From: Cyclobacterium sp. 1_MG-2023
GTDB lineage: Bacteria > Bacteroidota > Bacteroidia > Cytophagales > Cyclobacteriaceae
Reading direction: 5' to 3'
Length of the DNA: 64,000 nt
NCBI RefSeq assembly: GCF_030546805.1
Contig: NZ_JAUOPC010000001.1
Coordinates: forward strand, 572,880 to 636,879
In this document: piece after piece, positions 46,325 to 55,045 of the stretch
How the letters are laid out: every line of letters starts with the position of its first letter
Numbering within the stretch: position 1 is the first letter of the stretch
Translations under genes and position numbers: made by a program
Notes under the pieces: generated by a model
Database searches by the model: none
The model's input: the letters and a program-made list of their open reading frames with translations, nothing else
Told to the model about the DNA's origin: nothing

Positions 46325-47611
46325 ATGCAATCAATCTTCAGATCAATCAAATACTTCTGCATGTCTGCTTTGGCTTTACTAATGACAGGGTGTTTTGAAA
46401 ATGACATCCTTGTCCAACCTGAGGTTATTAAGGACGATGATCAGCTGGATGTCAGTTTGATCGAAAGCACAGACATTCTATTATATAGTTATTTTAAAGA
46501 CAGTTTAGTAACCAATGATAGAAGTAGTTTTTTATTGGGCTCTTATGAAGACACCATTAGGGGAAAGATTGATGCCGTACCTTATGTACAATTTGGTGCT
46601 GAAAGCAGTATACAGATGAACGATGAGGCACAAATGGATTCCGTAGTACTTGTACTTTTCTACGAAAGCTTTCACTATGACACTATCCCTGTTTTTGATC
46701 TCAATATTTATGAATTATTAGAAAGCCCGGAACCTGATGATGATGGAGATATCTATAATTTTCAAACATTTGGCTACGAGTCTACTCCATTGGTTAGCAA
46801 AGCAATTCAAGCTTTACCCCACAAGGACTCCCTTACAATCAAATTACCATACCAATTTGGACTTGAGCTTTTTGAACAATCAAAATCCAGTAGTTCTATC
46901 TTTTTTTCAAACGATGATTTGGAAGAATATTTTAAAGGTTTTAGAATTGAGTCAGTAGGTACGGGACCTTTACTAACATTTGCTGAGACGTCCTATATCG
47001 GTTTTTATTATAAATCCTCAACGGACATTTCTCAAACCAATTCCTTCTTTAAAATTACAGTGCAAAGTGGCACAGAGCAATTTACAAACCTGACAATAGA
47101 TAAATCCTATGGGATTTTTCAAGGTTTTGAAGCCTATACAAATATAAGTTCCGAAGCAACTTCAGGGACTTTAATGGTGGATCCACTTTATGATTCAGGA
47201 ATCAGAATCGAGTTCCCGGAAACCCAAAGTCTTAAAGAGATTTCCGAGAGTTTCTTTATTTCTTCGGCCATACTTCACTTACCTGTGAAGCCGGGAACTT
47301 ATAATAATTATTTCAATACGCCATCCTTTTCAATCAGTGTATATGTCGTGGATAAAGACAACGATATCATTGGTTCTTTAGGTACTGTAGGCATGACTGC
47401 TTTTGATGATCAATTTCACGAAAACACCTACTTTGAAATTCCTGTAAAGGACTTTATTGACAGCCAATTAAGTACAAATTACGACAATGGAAATGCGCTA
47501 TGGATAACCATCCCACAGAGCACTTCATTTACCACGAATTATTTGGCTTTTTCTTCCCATTCTACAACACAAAAAATAAAACTAGATATTGTATTTCTTC
47601 CTTTAAATTAA
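46325..47611 (+). CDS. DUF4270 family lipoprotein
   Basis: This is a 428-aa lipoprotein from the ATG at 46325 (a TTG lies 30 bp upstream). The lipobox LMTGC puts the lipid on Cys23. The DUF4270 pattern is visible: an N-terminal IESTDILLYSYFKDSLVTND, LLGSYEDTIRGKIDAVPYVQF, and later beta strands with AILHLPVKPGTYN. DUF4270 proteins are cell-surface lipoproteins in Bacteroidota; I recall links to gliding or surface attachment but no activity is established. It is followed after 6 bp by a Kelch lipoprotein gene and after that by a LytS kinase and LytTR regulator, all on the same strand, so a single operon is likely. Confidence 0.88.
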   Translation: MQSIFRSIKYFCMSALALLMTGCFENDILVQPEVIKDDDQLDVSLIESTDILLYSYFKDSLVTNDRSSFLLGSYEDTIRGKIDAVPYVQFGAESSIQMNDEAQMDSVVLVLFYESFHYDTIPVFDLNIYELLESPEPDDDGDIYNFQTFGYESTPLVSKAIQALPHKDSLTIKLPYQFGLELFEQSKSSSSIFFSNDDLEEYFKGFRIESVGTGPLLTFAETSYIGFYYKSSTDISQTNSFFKITVQSGTEQFTNLTIDKSYGIFQGFEAYTNISSEATSGTLMVDPLYDSGIRIEFPETQSLKEISESFFISSAILHLPVKPGTYNNYFNTPSFSISVYVVDKDNDIIGSLGTVGMTAFDDQFHENTYFEIPVKDFIDSQLSTNYDNGNALWITIPQSTSFTTNYLAFSSHSTTQKIKLDIVFLPLN

Positions 47612-47617
47612 ATTATT

Positions 47618-48598
47618 ATGAATAAAACACGTTTGTTAATAGGAGCTATTGTTGGAGTTTTTTTCCTAGGAGGTTGTATCAGCGATGATGAATCAACTTC
47701 GGAGGGTAATTGGGTCCAGAGATCCTATTTTGAAGGTAGCAACCGCTCCAATGCTGCCTCTTTCTCAATTGATACCAGAGCCTTTGTTATGGGAGGTTAT
47801 ACCGGAGATGAATATTTAAATGATTTCTGGGAATACAATGCAACAGGAGATTATTGGATCAAGAAAGCAGATTTCCCAGGAGAAGCACGTAGCAATGCCG
47901 TAGCTTTTTCTATTGATGGAAAAGGCTATGTAGGTACCGGCTATGACGGCACAAATAAGCTCAATGATTTTTGGGAATACGACCCGGAATCGGACACTTG
48001 GAAAGAAGTGGCATCTTTTGGAGGAACTGCCAGATACAATGCCATTGGATTTTCACTTGTTGACAAAGGTTATATAGGGACCGGATATGATGGAAGCGAA
48101 CAGAAAGACTTTTGGCAATATGACCCTGTTACTGATTCTTGGACGCAAATAATTTCTATGGGAGGTGCCAAACGCCAAGGCGCATCTGTTTTTGTAATCG
48201 ATGATATCGCTTATATAGGAACAGGAATTAATAACGGATCTTATGAATATGATTTCTGGGCTTTGGATGGCAACACTTTAGAATGGACAAGAAAAAATGA
48301 CCTGGACTATAGTGATGACTATGCGATCGTAAGAAGTGAAGCCAGTGCATTTTCTATTGATTCTTATGGTTATATTGTAGCCGGATCTATTGGTTCTGTA
48401 ATGGGTAGTACTTGGGAGTATCATCCTAGCGACGACACCTGGGAAGAAAAAACACCGATTGAAGCTGTCTATAGAGCCGGTGCTTCTGCTTTCTCTGTCA
48501 ATAGTAGGGCTTATGTTTTATTAGGTAGAAGTTCTAGTCTTAGGTTTGATGATATCTATGAGTTTCAGCCTTTTGTTTATTATGATGAAGAGGATTAA
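47618..48598 (+). CDS. Kelch-repeat beta-propeller lipoprotein
   Basis: This 326-aa lipoprotein (lipobox LGGC, Cys20) consists of about six Kelch blades of roughly 47 residues. Each blade has a start like GxGYxG followed by LNDFWEYD, e.g. GTGYDGTNKLNDFWEYDPES and DSWTQIIS. This is the pattern of secreted sialic-acid or galactose-oxidase-like Kelch proteins, but no catalytic residues are visible. It is tightly linked to DUF4270 (6 bp) and the LytS kinase (19 bp), which argues that it may bind a ligand sensed by that system. That is inference. Confidence 0.9.
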   Translation: MNKTRLLIGAIVGVFFLGGCISDDESTSEGNWVQRSYFEGSNRSNAASFSIDTRAFVMGGYTGDEYLNDFWEYNATGDYWIKKADFPGEARSNAVAFSIDGKGYVGTGYDGTNKLNDFWEYDPESDTWKEVASFGGTARYNAIGFSLVDKGYIGTGYDGSEQKDFWQYDPVTDSWTQIISMGGAKRQGASVFVIDDIAYIGTGINNGSYEYDFWALDGNTLEWTRKNDLDYSDDYAIVRSEASAFSIDSYGYIVAGSIGSVMGSTWEYHPSDDTWEEKTPIEAVYRAGASAFSVNSRAYVLLGRSSSLRFDDIYEFQPFVYYDEED

Positions 48599-48617
48599 AT
48601 TGATCAAAGCCATATAA

Positions 48618-49664
48618 ATGCTTCAAATTGAAAAAAAAGTAATTCTAAAGACATTGGTTCATGTCTTAATACTGGGAATAATATTATTCCCAGTATTTTT
48701 TATTATTTCCAATAAAAGCGAAGTTATCAGGCCAAACTTTCACCTTAACATTCCAAATAGCAGCATTGTTATTTTCTATTTAATAAATATTTTTTGGTTG
48801 ATCCCAAAATTAATTTTTGAAAGAAAATATTTGAAATACACGCTATTTATCCTCCTTTTTTTAGCCTTGTACTTAACTTTCCAATATACCTTTTTGGATT
48901 TTATCTCTATACAAGGTGACCGACCGCCTCCTAGGTTTGAGGCAAGAAGAAATCAAATGTTTAATTTGATTCCTTCCATTTTTAGGTTTGTTTTGATTAT
49001 GGCTTTGGGAACGGCCATTGAACTGATTGCCAAGTTTGAACAGGAGCACAAAAGATATGATGAATTAGAACGGCAAAAAATCATCAAGGAGCTCAGTTTT
49101 TTAAAGAATCAATTTAACCCACATTTCCTATTCAATGCGCTAAATAATATTTATTCACTGGCCAGTAAGAAATCCGAAAACACCACTCCTTCCATCATGC
49201 TACTGTCAAACATGCTGAGGTATGTATTGTATGAGTCCGGAAAAGAAAAAGTACCCATTCACCAAGAAATAGATTTTATTAAAAATTACATTAACCTTGA
49301 AAAACTTAAATTTTCGGATAGTAATGCCCCGCAAATTAAATGTTACTTTTCCTTATTGAATGAAGATTATGCCGTAGAACCACTGCTATTCATTACATTG
49401 ATTGAAAATGCATTCAAGCATGGTATCAGTTACGTTACCCCATCCTTTATCTTAATTTCATTTACCGAAAACAACGATGAAATATTGCTTTCCGTTATCA
49501 ATAGTGTGGGTAAAAGGGATGATGAAAATATCAACACCAACAAAACCGGTGTAGGTCTAGAGAATTTAAAGAAAAGATTGGAATTGTTGTACCCCGGTAA
49601 GCATAGCTTTAAGCAGATTTATGAAAACAGTACTTTCAAGTCTTTTCTAAAAATAAAGAAATGA
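48618..49664 (+). CDS. LytS-type sensor histidine kinase (His_kinase family)
   Basis: This is a 348-aa membrane kinase with about four transmembrane helices (12-30, 45-65, 73-95, 118-136), then a linker and the His_kinase motif FNPHFLFNALNNIYSL with phosphoacceptor His169. The HATPase domain follows with EPLLFITLIENAFKHG and TGVGLENLKKRL. The GHKL-type ATPase makes ATP-dependent phosphate for a LytTR regulator. The stop overlaps the ATG of the regulator gene (ATGA), so the two are translationally coupled. A perfect 30-bp palindrome followed by a T-run lies inside the first codons (see separate entry). Confidence 0.95.
   Translation: MLQIEKKVILKTLVHVLILGIILFPVFFIISNKSEVIRPNFHLNIPNSSIVIFYLINIFWLIPKLIFERKYLKYTLFILLFLALYLTFQYTFLDFISIQGDRPPPRFEARRNQMFNLIPSIFRFVLIMALGTAIELIAKFEQEHKRYDELERQKIIKELSFLKNQFNPHFLFNALNNIYSLASKKSENTTPSIMLLSNMLRYVLYESGKEKVPIHQEIDFIKNYINLEKLKFSDSNAPQIKCYFSLLNEDYAVEPLLFITLIENAFKHGISYVTPSFILISFTENNDEILLSVINSVGKRDDENINTNKTGVGLENLKKRLELLYPGKHSFKQIYENSTFKSFLKIKK
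48668..48697 (+). terminator. Perfect palindrome plus T-run inside the kinase gene
   Basis: The arms AATACTGGGAATAAT and ATTATTCCCAGTATT pair perfectly with no spacer, followed by a run of six T. It covers codons 17-27 of the kinase gene, where it encodes a hydrophobic helix. It has the shape of an intrinsic terminator and could limit readthrough from the Kelch gene into the kinase or mask its start. Whether it terminates is unknown; ribosomes translating the gene would tend to break it. Confidence 0.55.
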
Positions 49665-50404
49665 AAATCAATTGTATAATCATTGACGATGAGGTATTGG
49701 CATTGGATATTTTGGAGGATTATATCTCTAGGATGCCGATGTTGGAGCTAAAAGGTAGATTTGACTCACCTTTAAAGGCATTGGATTGTATCGTCCATGA
49801 TGACATCAAGTTAATGTTTTTGGACATCAATATGCCTGATATCAACGGCATTAAATTTTATGAAAGCCTATCCAACAAACCCAAGGTAATATTCACTACT
49901 GCTTATAGTGAATATGCGGTAAAAGGGTTTGAAATCAACGCCATTGATTATTTATTAAAACCAATTAGTTTCAGTCGTTTTTTTCAGGCAGTGAGTAAGG
50001 TAATTAATATTCCTGAAGTTCAACCAAACCTTAGCCCCCAACCAAGTTTTCAGGAAGCTCAAAATGATGATTCATCTAAGTTTATTTTTGTTAAAGTAGA
50101 GCATTTCACCATAAAAGTGGAACTTAAAGACATTGCCTACTTGCAAGGGTACAAAGATTATGTGAAAATATATCTCATAGGTAAAGAGCAGCCAATACTT
50201 ACCCTCAATTCAATTAAGCATTATGAGATGAGCCTTTTTTCTAAAGGCTTTATAAGAATTCATAAATCCTATATTGTTTCAGTGAATCAAATAGAGGTCA
50301 TAAGCAGAAACAAAGTGAAATTAATTGATAAAGACCTACACATAACCATTGGAGGTAATTACAGAGATTTTTTCTATGAACTTGTAGTCAATAAAAACAT
50401 TTAA
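49661..50404 (+). CDS. LytTR-family response regulator
   Basis: This 247-aa regulator has a receiver domain (1-120) with DD at 9-10, phospho-acceptor Asp55 in FLDINMPD, Thr in TTAYSEYAVKGF and Lys in LLKPISF. The C-terminal LytTR DNA-binding domain (about 145-245) has FIFVKVEHFTIKV, IAYLQGYKDYVKIY and FIRIHKSYIVS. It pairs with the preceding kinase through a 4-base start-stop overlap. Its target is likely close by; it may include the RND efflux operon that converges on it. Confidence 0.95.
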   Translation: MKINCIIIDDEVLALDILEDYISRMPMLELKGRFDSPLKALDCIVHDDIKLMFLDINMPDINGIKFYESLSNKPKVIFTTAYSEYAVKGFEINAIDYLLKPISFSRFFQAVSKVINIPEVQPNLSPQPSFQEAQNDDSSKFIFVKVEHFTIKVELKDIAYLQGYKDYVKIYLIGKEQPILTLNSIKHYEMSLFSKGFIRIHKSYIVSVNQIEVISRNKVKLIDKDLHITIGGNYRDFFYELVVNKNI

Positions 50405-50458
50405 ATTTACCTACTTCAACCTTTCAATTACCGGTTTAAATTAAAACAACTGATTTCA

Positions 50459-50509
50459 GGTATTTTAGCAATAAACCTCCTAATACAGGAGGGCGATACT
50501 AAAATATCC
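50459..50509. other. Nested hairpin between convergent operons
   Basis: TATTTTAG (50461-50468) pairs with CTAAAATA (50499-50506), enclosing a second stem CCTCCT/AGGAGG with a 5-nt loop; an outer GG pairs with CC after a bulge. It lies 55 bp past the response regulator stop. There is no T-tract, so it may be an RNA-stabilising or processing structure rather than a terminator. Confidence 0.4.
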
Positions 50510-50606
50510 AAACAACCTGATATTCTTACGGTCTCAACCCTTACCCTCATCAAGAATCCTACTTCATAATCCGAGTTATACTTAGTTACCACATATTACC
50601 CCTAAC

Positions 50607-50641
50607 AAAAAAGGACATAACTTTTTATAGCTATGTCCTTT
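50607..50641 (-). terminator. Intrinsic terminator after the efflux operon
   Basis: AAAGGACATA/TATGTCCTTT form a perfect 10-bp stem. On the minus strand it ends in a run of six T, 33 bp past the adaptor stop, giving a good terminator for the TolC-RND-adaptor transcript. Confidence 0.8.
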
Positions 50642-50673
50642 CACAGGTAATTAATATAGTTGGTCAATAATTC

Positions 50674-51762
50674 TTATTCATTGATAAAGTCTCCATCCTT
50701 TATCTCTTCACTTGCTTCCAATATCAGCTTGTCGTTCATTTTTAAATCTCCAAAAACTTCAAAGAAACCATCTGATTCTCTTCCTAAATTTACCGGGACA
50801 CGCAAAGCTTTTTGATTTTTTTCAACTTTTATTACAAATTGACCTTCAGCAGAATCCATTAAAGCAGATCCGGGAACAACAAAGGTACTGTCTCTGGCAT
50901 TCAAGGATAGGTTCACTTCAGCTACCATACCCGGAAGTAATTTCCCATCCAAATTGTCAATATCCATTTCTACTCGCTCTGAACGCAGTTTAAGATCCAA
51001 TGCTCCTGACATTCTTGCTACTGTACCTTGAAAAGTGTCCGGTAGTGACTTGACATTAAAACTCACTTCATCCCCTTTCTTTAAATACCCGGTAAATAGT
51101 TCCGGAATAGCCACCGCTAACCGCAATTTGTCTTGTTGTTGTATCGTAAGCAAAGGCATGTCTGATCCTTTCCCGGCAGGGCCTACATAAGCACCTAGAT
51201 TAACATTCCTCGAAGCCACCACTCCATCAAAAGGAGCAACGATGTGCAAGTAGCTCTGCATAACCTTTACTTCCTTATGGGCAGCCACTGCAGCTTGATA
51301 TTGAGCGAAATCTGACTCTTTTTTTCCCTTTGCCATTTCTAGGTCATTGGTAGAGACAGTCCCTTCTACTTTGCTGGTTTCAAAAAGACGGTTATAAGTA
51401 CTTTCACTAGTCTTATAAATGGCTTCCATGGCTTTTAATTTAGATTCAGCAGCCGCCAATTGGGAGTTGATCTCAGGAGCCTCAAGTACCACTAGAGAGG
51501 ATCCTTTGATTACCTTCGTCCCAATGTCTACTTTTAAATCTTTAACATAACTGCTTACTTTAGCATAAATATCTACCTGTTGAAAACCGCTTAATTCTGC
51601 CGGCAATCGTAAGGCAGTTGTTAACTTCCCCTTTCCCAGAGAAAAGGTTTCTACGCTAGGTGATTCCTCAACAAAAACCTCAGCCTTGTTTGAAGTACAG
51701 CTGCCAGTAATAAGCAAGGCTACAAAAAGCGAAATAAGTGATTGAGTTGTTTTAGTTTTCAT
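50674..51762 (-). CDS. RND efflux periplasmic adaptor (membrane-fusion protein)
   Basis: This 362-aa lipoprotein (lipobox ITGSC, Cys22) has the adaptor order: a barrel-sandwich half LPAELSGFQQVDIYAKVSSYVKDLKVDIGTKV, a helical hairpin with INSQLAAAESKLKAMEAIYK, the second half YLHIVAPFDGVVASRNVNLGAYVG, and a beta-barrel plus distal domain PELFTGYLKKGDEVSFNV. It links the RND pump to TolC across the periplasm. The start overlaps the end of the pump gene by 11 bases, so they are translationally coupled. It is the last gene of the operon, and the order (TolC, pump, adaptor) is the reverse of many Gram-negative systems. Confidence 0.95.
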   Translation of the reverse strand: MKTKTTQSLISLFVALLITGSCTSNKAEVFVEESPSVETFSLGKGKLTTALRLPAELSGFQQVDIYAKVSSYVKDLKVDIGTKVIKGSSLVVLEAPEINSQLAAAESKLKAMEAIYKTSESTYNRLFETSKVEGTVSTNDLEMAKGKKESDFAQYQAAVAAHKEVKVMQSYLHIVAPFDGVVASRNVNLGAYVGPAGKGSDMPLLTIQQQDKLRLAVAIPELFTGYLKKGDEVSFNVKSLPDTFQGTVARMSGALDLKLRSERVEMDIDNLDGKLLPGMVAEVNLSLNARDSTFVVPGSALMDSAEGQFVIKVEKNQKALRVPVNLGRESDGFFEVFGDLKMNDKLILEASEEIKDGDFINE

Positions 51763-54700
51763 CTTTTGTTTTTAATACCGGTATATAATGTATGCTCTCT
51801 TGGTCTTCTGGGTCTAGGGATACGGAGTTTGTACTTGCTTTTTCTTGTGCCCAAGCAAATATTAAAGGTAGGATAAGTAAAACCGTAAAGGTTGAAAACA
51901 GTAGTCCTCCGATGACTGCCCTACCCAAAGGTGAGACCTGATCTCCTCCTTCACCATGTCCTATGGCCATAGGCAGCATCCCTGCAATCATTGCCACACT
52001 CGTCATAATGATAGGACGAAGCCTTAAAGCAGCAGCTTCTTTGGCTGAATCCAAGGCATTCCCATTGACAAGCCTAAGCTGTTCTGCATTGGTAACCAAA
52101 AGAATAGCATTGGCAATAGAAACACCTACTGACATAATTATCCCCATATAGGATTGAAGATTAAGTGTTGATCCCGTAAGGGTCAACAATAGTAAAGCTC
52201 CTAATACTACTGCAGGAACAGTAGTCAAAACCACAAAGGAAATTCTAAAAGACTGAAAATTTGCGGCAAGCATTAAGAATATTAAGACAATAGCTACAAA
52301 CAAACCTACCTGCAGGCTACTCAGAGTTTCTGTCAAAACTTTACTCATACCTATCGTTTCCATAAATAAGCCTCTGGGCAATTCCCCAATGGAACCAATT
52401 GCAGCAGAAACATCATTGGATGCTGTCCCTAAATCTGTTTGATGGATATTAGCAGTTACCGTAATATAAGGCATGGCTCCAACATTGTCATTTTCTCCGT
52501 GAACAGTCGTGGGAGTGATCGTTGCTACATCACTTAAAACCGGACGCAATGAATTTTTTGATAGCGGAATTTCTCCAATATCCGACTTGCTTTTCATTTG
52601 GTTTAAAGGTACCTGCACTTGCACAGAAACAGAAATACCGGACTTTTCATCAATCCAACTGTTTTTTTCCGTATACCTGGATGAAGAAGTGGATGCTATC
52701 AGTGAGCGAGAAACATCATCCATATCCACGCCCAATTCCGCTGCTCTGGTACGATCGATTTCAATGTCCATGGCAGGATAATGAATGGGCTGACCAATTT
52801 GTATATCCCTCAAATATGGAATTTTTTCAAGCCTTTCAATCAGCTTTTTGGCATAGACTTCATTACGTTTCTTGTCTTTTCCGGCAACTCTCACCTCTAT
52901 AGGTGTTGGAGATCCTTGACTTAAAACTTTATCTGTCAGCTCTATGGGTTCGAAAGACAACTTTACTTCAGGAAGAATGGATTGTGCTCTCGCCCGTAAG
53001 TCATCTTTGAAATCATCCATATCAACCTCATAGTCTTTTAAACTAACTTGAAAAACAGCTTCATGGGATCCGGCAGTAAAAAGGTAAATTGGGTTGATTG
53101 AAAATTGGGATGGGTGCTGTCCTACATAAACTGAAGAGATCCCAATATGTTCTTTACCAACCATTTCATTCAGTTCATCCAATAAAAGAATAGCCATTTC
53201 TTCTGTTCTCTCGATACGTGTGCCATCTGGGGCGCGCATTCTAAGTTGAAATTGGCTTGAGTTTACTTTTGGAAAAACATCTTTACCTATGGTAATTAGC
53301 AATACTCCGGCAAGCAAGGAAATTCCTAAAAGATATATCAAAGTAGTAACTTTCTTATAAGGAAACAGGCCATCTAGAAAATGCATAAACCGAATGCGAA
53401 AACGTTCAAAAAAACTTATTTTCCCATCTCTGTTTAAATCTTCCCGAGCAACCATTTCTTTTTTCTGATCGATAACATTTCTTTCAGACTCAGGGCTTAA
53501 TCCGGTGGCGTTAAATATTGCCTCATCCTCTGAAAAACCTGCAGAATGAGCGACTTTGGGATGCTCTTTCATTAACCAGTTGGCCAACACAGGCACAAAA
53601 GTCTGAGACAGTAAAAAGGAAACAATCATAGAAAATCCTATGGCCATTGCCAAAGGTAGAAATAAGGCTCCTGGTATTCCTGCCATCGTAAAGGCCGGGG
53701 CGAAAACGGCCAGAATACTTAAAAGAATAAGCAATTTGGGCAATGCAATTTCTTTACAAGCATCCCAAATGGCAAGGGCTTTAGGTTTACCCATATCTAG
53801 GTGTTGATGAATATTCTCAATGGTCACTGTACTTTCATCCACCAGAATTCCTATGGCCAAGGCTAGCCCACTTAAAGTCATCAAATTAATGGTCTGACCA
53901 AATAATTTTAAAAACAACACCCCGGCTATAATCGAAATAGGTATGGTCATGATCACTATAAATGCTGCCCTTTTATCACCTAAAAATAAAAGCACCATCA
54001 AACCGGTAAGCACAGCACCAATGACCCCTTCTGTCACTAAACTTTTTACTGAATTAATCACGTAAACTGATTGGTCAAATTCATAAGACAATGTAATGTC
54101 TTCCGGTAAAGTGCTCTGAATCTTGGGCAATTCTGCTTTTAATTTATTTACTACCTCCCATGTGGAAGCATCAGCTGCTTTCGCAATATTGATATACACA
54201 GACCTTTTTCCATTGACCAAAACATAACCACTTGTAACATCTGCGCCATCTTTGACGGTGGCAACATCCCCTAAGGTCAGGTTTTGGACAGAACCTTTGA
54301 ACAAGGGAATCTTTTCAAAGTCTTTAATATCCTTAATACTGGTATTGGTAGGTGTTATATAATTTAAGTTTCCAATCCTCACATTTCCTGATGGAGCGGT
54401 TTGGTTGTTCAATCGAATGGCCTCTACAATTTGATCCGGTGTCATATTGTGAGACCTTAAAAGGTCAGGATTGACATTTACCTCAATGGTTCTGGGACTG
54501 CCACCAAAAGGAGCCGGGGAAAGAAGTCCAGGAATGGAGGTGAAATTTGCCCTCACATAATAATTGGCAAAATCTTGCAGTTCATTATTAGACCTAATCT
54601 TACTTCCCAAAACCAATTGGCCTACAGGCAATGATGATGCATCAAACCGTATAATAAAAGGGGGCTGAGTCCCTGGAGGGAATATTACCTGAATCCTATT

Positions 54701-55036
54701 GGCAAGGGCTGTAAGCTCAGCCGCTGCTTGTGCCATATTCGTGTTTTCATAATAGGTCAACTTCATGATCATCAGGCCTTGAATATTTTTCGTTTCAATA
54801 GATTTTACTCCATTGGCAAAAGATAAAATATTAATATAGCCCTTGGCAAAATAAGATTCCATTTGGTCCGGAGTATACCCTCCAAAAGGATGGGCAATAT
54901 AAATTACCGGTAAATTCATTTTAGGTAAAATATCAATCTTGATATCCTTTACTGCACCAATACCAAAGAAAAACACCCCGGCTACCAGTACCAAAATTGA
55001 AATGGGTTTGCGGAGAGCAAAACGTATTAAATTCAT
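51752..55036 (-). CDS. RND efflux permease (HAE1-type) with an EF-hand loop
   Basis: This 1094-aa pump has the RND plan: two repeats of TM helices with large periplasmic loops (LPKMNLPVIYI, GGYTPDQME, VDRTRAAELGV-type blocks), TM4 with ILVDESTVTIENI (proton-relay Asp400; the second Asp of AcrB-type pumps is Glu401 here) and TMTSVAMIAGMLPMAIG at the C-terminal repeat. In the cytoplasmic linker between TM6 and TM7 is DLNRDGKISFFE at 533-544, a perfect EF-hand loop (Asp, Asn, Asp, Lys, Ser, Glu at positions 1, 3, 5, 7, 9, 12), which is unusual in a pump. The TolC gene precedes it by 9 bp. Substrates are unknown; calcium control is inference. Confidence 0.95.
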   Translation of the reverse strand: MNLIRFALRKPISILVLVAGVFFFGIGAVKDIKIDILPKMNLPVIYIAHPFGGYTPDQMESYFAKGYINILSFANGVKSIETKNIQGLMIMKLTYYENTNMAQAAAELTALANRIQVIFPPGTQPPFIIRFDASSLPVGQLVLGSKIRSNNELQDFANYYVRANFTSIPGLLSPAPFGGSPRTIEVNVNPDLLRSHNMTPDQIVEAIRLNNQTAPSGNVRIGNLNYITPTNTSIKDIKDFEKIPLFKGSVQNLTLGDVATVKDGADVTSGYVLVNGKRSVYINIAKAADASTWEVVNKLKAELPKIQSTLPEDITLSYEFDQSVYVINSVKSLVTEGVIGAVLTGLMVLLFLGDKRAAFIVIMTIPISIIAGVLFLKLFGQTINLMTLSGLALAIGILVDESTVTIENIHQHLDMGKPKALAIWDACKEIALPKLLILLSILAVFAPAFTMAGIPGALFLPLAMAIGFSMIVSFLLSQTFVPVLANWLMKEHPKVAHSAGFSEDEAIFNATGLSPESERNVIDQKKEMVAREDLNRDGKISFFERFRIRFMHFLDGLFPYKKVTTLIYLLGISLLAGVLLITIGKDVFPKVNSSQFQLRMRAPDGTRIERTEEMAILLLDELNEMVGKEHIGISSVYVGQHPSQFSINPIYLFTAGSHEAVFQVSLKDYEVDMDDFKDDLRARAQSILPEVKLSFEPIELTDKVLSQGSPTPIEVRVAGKDKKRNEVYAKKLIERLEKIPYLRDIQIGQPIHYPAMDIEIDRTRAAELGVDMDDVSRSLIASTSSSRYTEKNSWIDEKSGISVSVQVQVPLNQMKSKSDIGEIPLSKNSLRPVLSDVATITPTTVHGENDNVGAMPYITVTANIHQTDLGTASNDVSAAIGSIGELPRGLFMETIGMSKVLTETLSSLQVGLFVAIVLIFLMLAANFQSFRISFVVLTTVPAVVLGALLLLTLTGSTLNLQSYMGIIMSVGVSIANAILLVTNAEQLRLVNGNALDSAKEAAALRLRPIIMTSVAMIAGMLPMAIGHGEGGDQVSPLGRAVIGGLLFSTFTVLLILPLIFAWAQEKASTNSVSLDPEDQESIHYIPVLKTKDEN

Positions 55037-55045
55037 GTGATTTAA

